From Prevotella sp. UBA4330 (GTDB taxonomy: Bacteria > Bacteroidota > Bacteroidia > Bacteroidales > Bacteroidaceae), in assembly GCA_002394385.1 (NCBI GenBank), contig DGTS01000036.1, positions 5,981 through 69,980 on the forward strand: a stretch of DNA of 64,000 nt, read 5' to 3'. Of the stretch, positions 1 to 7,964 are shown piece after piece. The notes beneath the pieces were generated by a model. That model was given only the letters and a program-made list of their open reading frames with translations, searched no databases and was not told the origin of the DNA. The number at the start of each line of letters is the position of its first letter. Position 1 is the first letter of the stretch. The translations under genes and the position numbers were made by a program.

Positions 1-111
1 TTTTTTGAAAGTTAGACATAAAGTGAATGGGTCACGAATTGTTATTTGAGTTTATTTTGTTCTCATAATGCTTGGGATTGCTTTTCTATCTCATATGAAA
101 GAGCTGTGTTT

Positions 112-936
112 TCATTTGCGGGCTCTTAGCATGCAGTACACACCGAGGATGATAAACGGGATGGAGAGTATCTGACCCATATCGATGGGCAGCGATGCCT
201 CGAAGGCTTCTTGTATCTCCTTGGTGTACTCGATGAAGAAACGGAAAGTGAAGATATACGTCAGACAGAAGCCGAAATACCAGCCTGTGCCAACCTTCTC
301 AGGCATACGCTTGTGTAGTGTCCACAAAATGAAGAAAAGGACAGCGTAGGCGATGGCCTCATACAGCTGGCCAGGATGACGAGGTACGGCATCGACCTTC
401 TCGAAGACAAACGCCCAGGGAACATCCGTAATCTTGCCGATAATCTCGGAGTTCATCAGATTGCCCAGACGAATGAAACAGGCTGTCGTCCCTGTGGCGA
501 TAGCTATGTTGTCCAACACGCGCCAGATGCTGAGTTTGGTTTTGCGGACATAGAACCACAGGGCAACGATAAGGCCGAAGGTACCTCCGTGTGAGGCGAG
601 GCCTTGATAGCCTACATATTTCCATCCGTCATTTGTCAGGAAGCGGATGGGTAGGAACATCTCCACAAAACCTTTTCCTGAGGTCAGAAAATGGTCGGGT
701 TCATAGAAAAGGCAGTGTCCCAGTCGGGCACCAATCAGGATACCGAAGAAACAGTAGATGTAGAGTGGGGCGAAGAGCTCATCCTTGATCTTCTGCTCCT
801 TATACAGGCGTTTCACCACGAGAAAGGCCAGCGCGATTCCGATGGCCCACATCAGCCCGTACCATCGCACCGACAGCGGACCCAGTCTGAATGCCACGAG
901 GTCTGGATTCCAGACGATATATAGCAATTGGTTCAT
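112..936 (-). CDS. lgt: prolipoprotein diacylglyceryl transferase
   Basis: Transfers the diacylglyceryl group from phosphatidylglycerol to the lipobox cysteine of prolipoproteins, the first step of lipoprotein maturation, in the inner membrane. The 274-residue product is polytopic and shows the family signatures: GARLGHCLFYE, SHGGTFG, the RLGNLMNSE stretch (the family's conserved Gly/Asn/Glu segment) and HPGQLYEA. I start at the ATG at 936 rather than the longer in-frame start at 1014, because the protein family begins near MNQLLYIVWNP and a GGAGG sequence lies just upstream of this ATG. It is preceded by a CPBP protease gene with a short gap, so the two are probably cotranscribed. Many lipoproteins elsewhere in the window are expected substrates. 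Identification is secure. Confidence 0.97.
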   Translation of the reverse strand: MNQLLYIVWNPDLVAFRLGPLSVRWYGLMWAIGIALAFLVVKRLYKEQKIKDELFAPLYIYCFFGILIGARLGHCLFYEPDHFLTSGKGFVEMFLPIRFLTNDGWKYVGYQGLASHGGTFGLIVALWFYVRKTKLSIWRVLDNIAIATGTTACFIRLGNLMNSEIIGKITDVPWAFVFEKVDAVPRHPGQLYEAIAYAVLFFILWTLHKRMPEKVGTGWYFGFCLTYIFTFRFFIEYTKEIQEAFEASLPIDMGQILSIPFIILGVYCMLRARK

Positions 937-964
937 AAAACCTCCAAAACGCAAGAAGATTGTT

Positions 965-1627
965 TTATACGAAATAATAAACAGAGAAGATTCCCAGGAG
1001 ATTACATGTGACATGCGTAATCACACAATAGCGAACGTCTCTGGTTCTCATATACATCAGGCAAAGAACGACCGCCATAATCAGTGTGTCTAATCTCCAT
1101 ACGCCTGTACCCACATGCGCCGCGTAAAAGATGAGCGCATTGGAAATGACTATCGCTATCTTGCCGAAAGAGGCTCTTTCCATCACGGATATGTACCATT
1201 TCCGTAAAAGCAATTCCTCTGCAATGGGGCCGATGATGGCGAAGGAGAATATATGCAGGATAAGGGTCGCCAGAGTATAGGACTCCCGAGGGTCTGTATT
1301 AGGTGCGTCAAACAAGGAGGTCAGCAGAAGTATAATGAGCTGCCAGAGGACTCCCAATGCCAGGGATAGAATAACCGTCTTCAGGTTCATTTCAAGGCTC
1401 GGATTACGCCATATTCCCAACTTCTCTTTCTTGTCTTCGTAAAGTAGGACGACAAAAATTGCTAACGGCCACAGAAGGTTTCCAATATCCAATATTGTAC
1501 GACTGAACGGGATGTCCCGCCCGAAAATATAGGCGAAGTAGGGCAACAGGAAAACGCCCATCAAGATGAAGGAAGCAAGAAAAACTCTTGTCATCTTGAA
1601 AATACATTCTTTTTTAGAGTAAGTCAT
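965..1627 (-). CDS. CPBP-family intramembrane metalloprotease
   Basis: A 220-residue, strongly hydrophobic protein with several predicted membrane segments and the CAAX-protease/bacteriocin-processing (CPBP, formerly Abi) motifs: a Glu-Glu pair followed by Arg (EELLLR, residues 137-142), a second-motif His at 171 (HVGTG) and HxxxN at 205-209 (HVTCN). These residues form the metal site in the Rce1-like family. The substrate cannot be told from sequence; in bacteria these proteins are linked to bacteriocin self-immunity, protein maturation or envelope processing. The start could also be the internal Met at residue 12, just before the first hydrophobic stretch. It lies 28 nt upstream of lgt on the same strand. 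Confidence 0.85.
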   Translation of the reverse strand: MTYSKKECIFKMTRVFLASFILMGVFLLPYFAYIFGRDIPFSRTILDIGNLLWPLAIFVVLLYEDKKEKLGIWRNPSLEMNLKTVILSLALGVLWQLIILLLTSLFDAPNTDPRESYTLATLILHIFSFAIIGPIAEELLLRKWYISVMERASFGKIAIVISNALIFYAAHVGTGVWRLDTLIMAVVLCLMYMRTRDVRYCVITHVTCNLLGIFSVYYFV

Positions 1628-1686
1628 AAAAACAGCATAAAGTGAGACAAAATATGAGGATACACCTCAGATAGATTTGAATTTAC

Positions 1687-2064
1687 TTACCGGCTAATGT
1701 GCGACCCAATAGTTTCAATTATTCTCATGTCGGTAAATTTCTTCTTATAAGGATCGAACCTTTGCATTTTAACAGCATTCGGGTTGATGCCTTTTGTCGG
1801 CTTTTGCTCTTTGCAGACAAAAGATAGTCTATGCTGCTGTCGACAACTGTCTTTTCTAACCGTGTCACATTTGCATTGAGCATTCCGTTGACTTAGCGAG
1901 TCTGTTATAGTAGCTATACAGTCTTGTATGACCGTCGTACTATCCACGGAGTTCTGACAAACAGCAAAACAAGGTATAAACAATAGAACTATTAAACCAA
2001 TTGGTTTCTTTGATACTATCATATAAATTTCGAAGGCAAGTTTAAAGAGTTTCATTGTTTTCAT
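1687..2064 (-). CDS. small secreted hypothetical protein
   Basis: A 125-residue protein that I do not recognise. A hydrophobic segment around residues 20-36 ending near FAVCQ could be a signal peptide, preceded by an unusually long N-terminal stretch. The rest is short, polar and cysteine-rich for its size (CKCD, DSC, FVC), followed by a basic C-terminal part. It sits 34 nt downstream of the HExxH protein gene on the same strand and so may share its transcript. No catalytic motif is visible. It could be a small periplasmic or surface partner, or a degraded end of a larger gene. Confidence 0.5.
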   Translation of the reverse strand: MKTMKLFKLAFEIYMIVSKKPIGLIVLLFIPCFAVCQNSVDSTTVIQDCIATITDSLSQRNAQCKCDTVRKDSCRQQHRLSFVCKEQKPTKGINPNAVKMQRFDPYKKKFTDMRIIETIGSHISR

Positions 2065-2098
2065 ATCTATTACGAATTATAGTCGATTCATCTTGATG

Positions 2099-3055
2099 TT
2101 AGAACACATTTTTTAAATTCCTTTCTACAGTTGACACATCTTTGAATATCGCGTATTTATAATCAATCTCCAACTTGTCTGATAGGCGGAGGAGATTGAA
2201 TCCCATGGCATAGTAATATCTGCGTCCAACAGTATATAGCCATTTGACATCGGACAGGTTGAAGTTTCCAAAATGCCGATACAGACAATATTCGATATAG
2301 CGAGCAGAACCTTCCATCGTTTCATACAACTGCTCCAAGGCTACGATGTCTATACCAAGTTCCTTTTTCACCCTTTCCCTGCGTTCGTTACGCAACTTAA
2401 AGAACGACTGGATATAGGCTCTTGACGCCTCAATATCGTTGGCATCAATTGCTTTTAGCAGAAAGTCGTTCTCCTGAGTGATGCTTTCTCTGTACCAATC
2501 ATGACTGGCGGCTAATTCGATTAGAGTGTCTGGCAAAACCGCATTGGTGATTGTATCGTAAATATCCAGATAGCCATCGTTCTTGAACTGGAAGCCATGA
2601 AAATACTCATGCATCACCATCGTAGCCCATTCGTTGACAGAAGTGACATCTGGAATAGTCTTACTCGTCTGCTCCAAACTGCTGCACCTCATAATGGGTG
2701 TGCGGTAGTCGATGTTGCTTTCCTCATCTGTGAAGGTTACATGCATGTGGAATGGTTTATCATCGACTTTCTCCGTCTGATAAATCTGGATGTTGTTGTC
2801 GCTATGTATCAAGACTGACGGATACTTAGCCAAGAACTTCTCCGTGGGATTCACCACATAGCAACAGGTATCGCCATAATATAGTAGAGGTACATCATAT
2901 TGCTTATCGGCAAATCCACTCCAGACGCTATCGTTGATGACCACTTTAAGGGCATAGACATATTGAATTCTCTCAACATCCTTGTTAAGCCTCTGTGAAT
3001 CGGCTGACATGGCGACGAGGGCGACTAGTGCGGTGATGATGGTTTTCTTGTTCAT
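2099..3055 (-). CDS. secreted protein with HExxH zinc-protease motif
   Basis: A 318-residue protein with an N-terminal signal-like sequence (MNKKTIITALVALVA) that is nearly identical to that of the gene just upstream, suggesting related origin or recombination. At residues 149-153 it has HEYFH, a canonical HExxH zinc-binding helix, in the context MVMHEYFHGFQF. The third ligand is not obvious, though Glu residues downstream (EGSARYIEY) are plausible, as in gluzincin-type peptidases. No named family is assigned. It is probably exported and may process peptides together with the aspartyl protease encoded 9 nt upstream. Function is an inference from the motif alone. Confidence 0.7.
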   Translation of the reverse strand: MNKKTIITALVALVAMSADSQRLNKDVERIQYVYALKVVINDSVWSGFADKQYDVPLLYYGDTCCYVVNPTEKFLAKYPSVLIHSDNNIQIYQTEKVDDKPFHMHVTFTDEESNIDYRTPIMRCSSLEQTSKTIPDVTSVNEWATMVMHEYFHGFQFKNDGYLDIYDTITNAVLPDTLIELAASHDWYRESITQENDFLLKAIDANDIEASRAYIQSFFKLRNERRERVKKELGIDIVALEQLYETMEGSARYIEYCLYRHFGNFNLSDVKWLYTVGRRYYYAMGFNLLRLSDKLEIDYKYAIFKDVSTVERNLKNVF

Positions 3056-3064
3056 AATGATTTC

Positions 3065-4303
3065 CTAATTTGTTCTCTTCAATCTTACTGATTTTTCTAT
3101 ACCGTCAGGACTGTAGAATTTTAATAGTGCTTCCTCATCTTTCCGTTCCATCAGCATGTAGGTGCAGAGGTCATTGATGGGGATACCGTTTACTTCTCTC
3201 AGGTAGTCACCAGTACGAATACCTTTCAGATAGGCCGTTGAACCCTTGCGGACGACGGCTTTGAGAACTCCGAGTGTATCGCCGGATTCTGATGGTATGA
3301 ATGAAATGCTACCAGCCTCGCTGTTTCCAACCCTGATTTCCTGGTTGTTGTGAGGCAGGAACACAAACCGTTTCCGAGGTGCATCAATAATCAATGAGGC
3401 ATGTTTCAACAAGGCACTTCCAATTCTCATAGTCTTATAGGCTGTTGTGACATACAAGTCGTTGACGGGCAATTCTCCAATCTTTATTGTCGGGAAGTGG
3501 AGAAGCCTTCCCACTAAGGTGTCTGTGGACAGACCGTATAATCCCGCACGTGCTTTGACGGTGGTATCAGTCTGTAGTGTCAAGTCATCGAGAACCTTTC
3601 TCTTTTTGGTCGATTTCTTAAACCATTGGCCTAAATAGTCCTGGGGCAGATCAAACCATCCGTTCAAAGATCCTGTATCAAAAACAGTTTCTATAAATCC
3701 AAGAGGGGTGTCAACGATGACCAATGGACGGTAGGCTTGTTTAGTTCTATATTTGGCACTGGGTTGTCCTTTCTCTTCTTCTGAGAAGAATTTCTTCCTG
3801 TTGGTGACTATCAGCAGACTGTCTTTCGTATCCAACTTGAACGAAAGACCTTTGCCGGCCAAATTGAAACCAAGCACACCATCAAACCTGCCGCACAAAT
3901 AATCTTTCATCGCATCTTCTACAATCAGCGGATAGTTCTCAATTTGCAGGTTTCCCATCTTCATGGTGGGAATCTGATAGATGGTTTTATGTTGCCGATT
4001 CTTGTTGGAATCTCCGAAAAGCAAACTGTCTGCCATCAATTGTCTCATCCAGGCTTCTTTCTGTCCTTGCCATAATCCAAGCGGTGAACCTGTATCAAAC
4101 AGAAAGTGCCTGATTCGCCCCTCTATCTCCACAGGCACAACGACCGCGCCGTCTATTACCTTTATCTTAATGGTGTCTGCAAAATCTCTCTTCGAGAAAC
4201 TGACAGGAGCCGTTGCGGTCTTTATGGGGTTTTGAGCCAACACGGAAGTTGTGGTGACAAGAGCGAGCAGTGCGGTGATGATTGTTTTCTTGTTCATATT
4301 CAT
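3065..4303 (-). CDS. secreted aspartyl protease with C-terminal PDZ domain
   Basis: A 412-residue exported protein with a signal peptide ending around VLAQ, residue 24. Two retropepsin-like active-site motifs, FDTGSPLG (Asp70) and FDTGSLNG (Asp209), indicate a duplicated aspartyl-protease fold within one chain. A PDZ domain follows at about residues 345-410 (KGIRTGDYLREVNG). This layout matches the Bacteroidota secreted aspartyl protease-PDZ proteins, whose substrates are mostly unknown. The next gene downstream, 9 nt away, shares its signal sequence and carries an HExxH motif, so the two may form a small secreted-protease unit. The start may be either the first or the third codon (MNMNKK). 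Confidence 0.85.
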   Translation of the reverse strand: MNMNKKTIITALLALVTTTSVLAQNPIKTATAPVSFSKRDFADTIKIKVIDGAVVVPVEIEGRIRHFLFDTGSPLGLWQGQKEAWMRQLMADSLLFGDSNKNRQHKTIYQIPTMKMGNLQIENYPLIVEDAMKDYLCGRFDGVLGFNLAGKGLSFKLDTKDSLLIVTNRKKFFSEEEKGQPSAKYRTKQAYRPLVIVDTPLGFIETVFDTGSLNGWFDLPQDYLGQWFKKSTKKRKVLDDLTLQTDTTVKARAGLYGLSTDTLVGRLLHFPTIKIGELPVNDLYVTTAYKTMRIGSALLKHASLIIDAPRKRFVFLPHNNQEIRVGNSEAGSISFIPSESGDTLGVLKAVVRKGSTAYLKGIRTGDYLREVNGIPINDLCTYMLMERKDEEALLKFYSPDGIEKSVRLKRTN

Positions 4304-4332
4304 TTTGTGTTATTGTTATAACTTAAACTGAT

Positions 4333-5184
4333 TCAACATTTCAGTGCCTTTGTAGGACAGACCTTCGTACATTGCTGACAGAGGATACATTCGGTGGCAT
4401 TCTTACGACTGCGCGAATTGTTGTTTACTTCAACATCCATCGGACATGTTCTCAGACATTTTCTGCAACGGATGCATTTGTCTTCGTCGCACTTGATACG
4501 AAGTAGAGAATAATAGCTCATAGGTTTCAAGAATACCGTTATTGGGCAAATGTATTTACAGAAGGCTCTATTGTCTTTGAGCAAGATGGCAAGGGCAAGT
4601 CCAACAACATAATAAAACAAGTTTCCTACTACAAAGAGTATAAACATCGTATAGGCATCAGCCATATCAAACCAAAATAGGAGAAGGACGATAGCCAACG
4701 ACAAGGCGAACATGATGTATCGGATGAAGCCCCACTTCTTTCTTGGTACTTTGTTCTGTTTGTAAGGCAATAGATCGAGAATCATAGTTGTCCAACAGGC
4801 AAATCCACACCATCCTCTCCCGAATAGTAACGGGCCGAGAATCTTAGCAATAGCATAATGGAGCGTACCAGCCCCCACGACACCACATAGCAGATAGTAC
4901 CAAAGGCCTTCAATCTGCAAATTCTCACGGCATATCAAACCGAGAAACACGAGCATATAAGAGCCGACACCAAACTGAGTAAATTCTCTGGCATACTTCC
5001 AGCCTTCTGTGAAAAGAAGAAGTCCCAATGCGACCCAAATGCCAATATAGGAGAAGTTAAGCAGAAAGAACAGTTTGCCCGTAGCCTGCCACAGCCAGAC
5101 GGCAATAGTTTCGAATACCAAGAACAATATGATAGATGTACGATACTTTTTAATTGTAAACACTAATTTCATTTTGCCAATCAA
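4333..5184 (-). CDS. membrane-bound 4Fe-4S ferredoxin-type protein (NapH/CcoG-like)
   Basis: A 283-residue polytopic membrane protein whose C-terminus (about 231-283) carries two ferredoxin-type 4Fe-4S motifs: CIRCRKCLRTCP and CILCQQCTKVCP. Upstream are the family's membrane-proximal cysteines in GRGWCGFAC and CKYICPI, as in NapH/CcoG-type electron-transfer proteins. It probably passes electrons at the cytoplasmic membrane; partner and acceptor are not visible here. An internal Met at residue 5 is an alternative start. The neighbour upstream on the same strand is a Crp/Fnr-type regulator, separated by a good terminator hairpin, so the regulator may control it but they are not one simple transcript. 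Confidence 0.85.
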   Translation of the reverse strand: MIGKMKLVFTIKKYRTSIILFLVFETIAVWLWQATGKLFFLLNFSYIGIWVALGLLLFTEGWKYAREFTQFGVGSYMLVFLGLICRENLQIEGLWYYLLCGVVGAGTLHYAIAKILGPLLFGRGWCGFACWTTMILDLLPYKQNKVPRKKWGFIRYIMFALSLAIVLLLFWFDMADAYTMFILFVVGNLFYYVVGLALAILLKDNRAFCKYICPITVFLKPMSYYSLLRIKCDEDKCIRCRKCLRTCPMDVEVNNNSRSRKNATECILCQQCTKVCPTKALKC

Positions 5185-5230
5185 TTTGAATACTTAACGG
5201 TTTTGCCGCAAAGTTACTAAAAGTCCCACG

Positions 5231-5271
5231 AAAAAGCCCCCGACATGACCGAAAATCGGATGCCGGGGGTG
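5231..5271 (-). terminator. intrinsic terminator after the Crp/Fnr gene
   Basis: An inverted repeat CCCCCGaCAT ... ATGcCGGGGG encloses a 13-nt loop. On the minus strand it is followed by CTTTTTC. It lies between the Crp/Fnr stop (5311) and the ferredoxin-type gene start (5184). Confidence 0.75.
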
Positions 5272-5310
5272 AAACTCTGAAACTAGTTTCAGTGAATTTT
5301 TGTAAAAATG

Positions 5311-5889
5311 CTATTTTTGTGCTCCGAAAGAGATGTTTTTGCGAATTTTGGAAAGCATCTGCGGGGTGATGCAAAGGAACGAGGCGAGGTCTTGCAAGTC
5401 AAGAAACTCCACAATGCCGGGACAACGCTGCAGCAGCAACTCATAGCGTTCGCGGGCTGTGGCGCGGTGGAGGTCGAGGTAGCAGGTGCGGGCCTGACTG
5501 AGTAAGTGCTCAGCTATGACACTGCGCAACTCCATCTTCTCTGCGTCTTGACGGAAAAAGTCCATTAGCTGTTCGCCGCTCACACGGAGCAAGCGGCTGG
5601 GCATCATCGCCTTGATTGTAGTCTGCGAAGGACGACCGTCGAGGCAGTTGGGATAGTCGCCCGCAAACTCACCCTCGAACGAGAACCAAGTGATGTGTTC
5701 CCTGTCGTCGCTGATGCCATACGTTACATACTTGAAGCACCCCTCGGTGACGAAGCCGAACCAACGTGCGGGGTCGCCCTCGCACTCCAGCTGGTCGCCC
5801 TTACGGTAAGTCACCTCCTTGCCCTCGCGCTCGCAAAACTCGCGCAGCGCCTCAATGTCAATACTGTTTTTCCCGAATTTCCGTTCCAT
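5311..5889 (-). CDS. Crp/Fnr-family transcriptional regulator
   Basis: A 192-residue protein with an N-terminal cyclic-nucleotide-binding-type beta-roll (about 15-115, TYRKGDQLECEGDPARWFGFVTEG region) and a C-terminal winged helix (LQDLASFLCITPQMLSKIRK). It has the size and shape of the short Bacteroidota Crp/Fnr proteins. I see no cysteine set for an Fnr-type Fe-S cluster, so the effector is unknown. A TAnnTTTG -10-like box lies about 26 nt upstream of the start. A broken copy of this gene's first codons and leader occurs at 7521-7650, so this locus was duplicated. Confidence 0.88.
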   Translation of the reverse strand: MERKFGKNSIDIEALREFCEREGKEVTYRKGDQLECEGDPARWFGFVTEGCFKYVTYGISDDREHITWFSFEGEFAGDYPNCLDGRPSQTTIKAMMPSRLLRVSGEQLMDFFRQDAEKMELRSVIAEHLLSQARTCYLDLHRATARERYELLLQRCPGIVEFLDLQDLASFLCITPQMLSKIRKNISFGAQK

Positions 5890-5914
5890 CGTCAGTCTGT
5901 CGTTACTTTCGGTG

Positions 5915-5922
5915 CAAAGGTA
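5915..5922 (-). promoter_or_regulatory. Bacteroidota -7 box upstream of the Crp/Fnr gene
   Basis: On the minus strand the sequence reads TACCTTTG, matching TAnnTTTG, 25 nt before the ATG. A TTTG lies upstream but at a short spacing (16 nt), so the -33 element is uncertain. Confidence 0.55.
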
Positions 5923-5951
5923 CGAAAAGTTTCCGAGACAAAAGTAGACAA

Positions 5952-6083
5952 TTGAGAAATATCTTCTTCCTCATCCTCTATGAAATGGGTATGGACGACA
6001 AGGACGTGCACCGCATCATGGGCATCCCCCAAGAGGTCACCCGCTCCACAAGATATAGGATACAGCGGAATGTGAAGACGTAA
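5952..6083 (+). pseudogene. orphan C-terminal fragment of a helix-turn-helix regulator
   Basis: An open frame without a plausible start reads NIFFLILYEMGMDDKDVHRIMG followed by IPQEVTRSTRYRIQRNVK and a stop. The pattern (acidic helix, Gly turn, STRYRI recognition-like helix) resembles the end of a LuxR- or sigma-type helix-turn-helix. It begins inside the Crp/Fnr promoter region, so its N-terminal part is gone. A 28-codon open frame (6114-6200, starting MKKAEMLGVW) follows and may belong to the same decayed locus. The rest of the gap up to 6400 is AT-rich with nothing recognisable. Confidence 0.4.
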
Positions 6084-6400
6084 TATGAATATTTTATATC
6101 ACTACTATACAGTATGAAGAAAGCGGAAATGTTAGGCGTATGGTTCATTTTGCAGGAGGAAGTCAAAAATCAACGGATAAGGGAGGAAAACCACAAATAA
6201 TTCAAATTGTAAAAAAGACAAAAATTTGCACTTTCTTCAGTATTAAATTGAAGGATTATAGAGGATAATTTGCAGCACTAAATTAAAATATAATCCTGTG
6301 AATCTCGCCATATTTTAAAGAATCTGGTATAAAAAATAATAAGAAGAACCGTCGGTTTGAGGGGAAATAATAGTAAAATAGTTGTTTTTTTCTTAAAAAA

Positions 6401-6432
6401 TTTGTTTATTCGTAGTAAAATTACTATCTTTG
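6401..6432 (+). promoter_or_regulatory. promoter of hicA
   Basis: TTTG at 6401-6404, 20 nt, then TATCTTTG at 6425-6432: an excellent match to the Bacteroidota vegetative promoter (TTTG, 19-21 nt, TAnnTTTG). It lies 34 nt upstream of the hicA ATG. Confidence 0.85.
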
Positions 6433-6466
6433 CAGCAGAAATCTATAAAAATCGTTCTTTTAAATT

Positions 6467-6664
6467 ATGAAAGTGATAAAAGTAAGGAAGATCCTGAAAG
6501 CGTTGAGAGACGACGGATGGACACTCAAGCATCAGGTAGGGAGTCACGCCCAATACGTTCATCCTACAAAACCAGGGAAGGTGACAATCAATGGCACAGG
6601 CAACGATGACGTGTACGGTGATCTACTGAAGAGCATTGAGGGACAATCGGGGTTGGAGTTTTAA
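6467..6664 (+). CDS. hicA: HicA-type mRNA interferase toxin
   Basis: A 65-residue basic protein matching the HicA double-stranded-RNA-binding-like fold: KVIKVRKILKALRDDGW, then the catalytic-His segment QVGSHAQYVHP and GKVTINGTGND. HicA cleaves mRNA and is held inactive by HicB. In the family the conserved Gly-Ser-His provides the active-site His, seen here as GSH. The usual gene order hicA then hicB is kept, with an unusually large gap of about 130 nt between them. A strong promoter sits just upstream. It lies in an AT-rich accessory zone with pseudogene fragments on both sides. Confidence 0.9.
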   Translation: MKVIKVRKILKALRDDGWTLKHQVGSHAQYVHPTKPGKVTINGTGNDDVYGDLLKSIEGQSGLEF

Positions 6665-6795
6665 CGAACTCCTTCCCCACTACTTAGAATTCTTCCTGAA
6701 TTCGATTATTTAGATTTCAGGGTGGCAAAAAAGAATCATTATGATTTGTGCCGCCCTTTTGAAAGAAATATGGCAAGACAAAGAAAATAGTATTT

Positions 6796-7203
6796 ATGGC
6801 ATCTGTAATTATGAACACCGCACGTACCGAGAATGGGTATAGTTGCGCTTGCGACCTGCTCCCAGGTTGGGTAGTAGCATGCTCAGGCGACTTTGAGCAG
6901 TTCAAGAAAGAAGTCGAAGACAGCATTAAGTTTTATGTGGACTGCGCGAAAGAGGATGGTGACGATTATCCTGCAATCTTTGATGGGGAATACGAAATTG
7001 TCTATAAGTTTAATGTCCAGTCCCTACTTGAGTTCTATCGTGGTATCTTCTCATTCTCATCACTGGAAGCCATTACGGGTATTAACCAAAAGCAGTTGGC
7101 GCATTATGCCTCTGGTATAAGCAAGCCACGCCCTAAACAGGCAGAGAAAATTGCTCAAGGCCTGCACAGGTTGGCTAAAGAGATGATGGTAGTTACAGTA
7201 TAA
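6796..7203 (+). CDS. hicB: HicB-type antitoxin with C-terminal HTH
   Basis: A 135-residue protein with the HicB partial RNase-H-like fold at the N-terminus (ENGYSCACDLLPGWVVACSGDFEQFKKEVEDSI region) and an Xre-like helix-turn-helix at about 85-125 (LEAITGINQKQLAHYASGI). Antitoxins of this type bind HicA and repress their own operon. The start is taken at 6796; Met6 (6811) is an alternative. The gap between hicA and hicB (6665-6795) contains no clear promoter of its own that I could identify. A good terminator follows the stop. Confidence 0.88.
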   Translation: MASVIMNTARTENGYSCACDLLPGWVVACSGDFEQFKKEVEDSIKFYVDCAKEDGDDYPAIFDGEYEIVYKFNVQSLLEFYRGIFSFSSLEAITGINQKQLAHYASGISKPRPKQAEKIAQGLHRLAKEMMVVTV

Positions 7204-7209
7204 ATCATT

Positions 7210-7245
7210 AATCCCGAAATCGGCAATGGATTTCGGGATTTTATT
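7210..7245 (+). terminator. intrinsic terminator of hicAB
   Basis: A 12-bp perfect stem AATCCCGAAATC / GATTTCGGGATT with a 7-nt loop, followed by TTATTTCTTCCTT, directly after the hicB stop. Confidence 0.85.
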
Positions 7246-7321
7246 TCTTCCTTAAAAAGAACCTCTAGTTGTTTGTAATACTTCCTGACATTTGTCTGAT
7301 ATTTTGCCGGCAAACATTTAT

Positions 7322-7513
7322 CTACTTGATTTTCAGACCGTATGATTTACTTCTGTCTGACTCGATTTTGAAGTAAGAATGTTCTTCTATGATGGGCTTC
7401 AGTCGTCGGATAAGTGTGCAGAGCGTCTCGCTGGCGTCCTCTTTCTTGGGCCAGAGGGCATCGCAGATCTCCGCCTTCGACAGTTTGTATAAAACCATCA
7501 CTTCCTTGCCCAA
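7322..7513 (-). pseudogene. C-terminal winged-helix fragment of a regulator
   Basis: A 63-codon frame carries KLSKAEICDALWPKKED, SETLCTLIRRLKPIIEE and IESDRSKSYGLKI. This resembles the C-terminal winged-helix DNA-binding domain of OmpR/SARP-like or large Bacteroidota sensor-regulators. No N-terminal part is present. Immediately upstream, in another frame, it runs into a fragment of a Crp/Fnr gene start, so this is a chimeric remnant from recombination or deletion rather than a working gene. Confidence 0.5.
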
Positions 7514-7520
7514 CTAGTGG

Positions 7521-7650
7521 ATGCGGCTCGCGCAGCGCCTCAATGTCCGCTCGGCTTTGCCGCTTTGCTTGCAAAGAATGCTATTTTTCCGAATTTCTGT
7601 TCCATCATCGGTGTATTTGCTGGTAAAGGTACTGAAAAAGCTTGTATTAA
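7521..7650 (-). pseudogene. broken duplicate of the Crp/Fnr gene start and leader
   Basis: The stretch GCGCAGCGCCTCAATGTC, the CCGAATTTC-GTTCCATC segment and the AAAGGTAC box are near-identical to 5835-5925, the first codons and promoter of the intact Crp/Fnr gene. Here the copy has about 35 extra bases after CCTCAATGTC, a degraded TAnnTTTG box, and ends after roughly a dozen codons. From 7651 to 7800 I see only AT-rich sequence. Confidence 0.55.
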
Positions 7651-7804
7651 GTGATGGATTTGGGATAATTAACGCAATTCGGCCTAAAATAAAGGTAAAA
7701 CGGGGAAGTATGAAAATGGAGGTAACGCAAAATAGAGAGGATTGATGAAAGAGTTAGGTTCCCAAATTGTAACCCAAAATTGGTCTTGAAAGAGTGATAT
7801 AACC

Positions 7805-7960
7805 ATGAAGCAAATCAGGGCAGAATACAGCACCTTTCTCCATCCGTGTATAGATGGAGTCCTATTTGATAATGCCTGACTCTACGATAAGAGCGATAAC
7901 GACGCTGTGGTACTGACAACAGTTGTGCTGTTAGATAAGGTGCAGAAAGAACCATTTTAG
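7805..7960 (+). pseudogene. short ORF interrupted by an in-frame stop
   Basis: Starting at ATG 7805 the frame reads MKQIRAEYSTFLHPC up to FDNA, then TGA, then continues in the same frame as LYDKSDNDAVVLTT up to KVQKEPF and TAG. The coding-like character on both sides of the stop suggests a small gene with a nonsense mutation. The family is not recognised. It ends 4 nt before the stop of the convergent methyltransferase gene. Confidence 0.35.
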
Positions 7961-7964
7961 AGAT

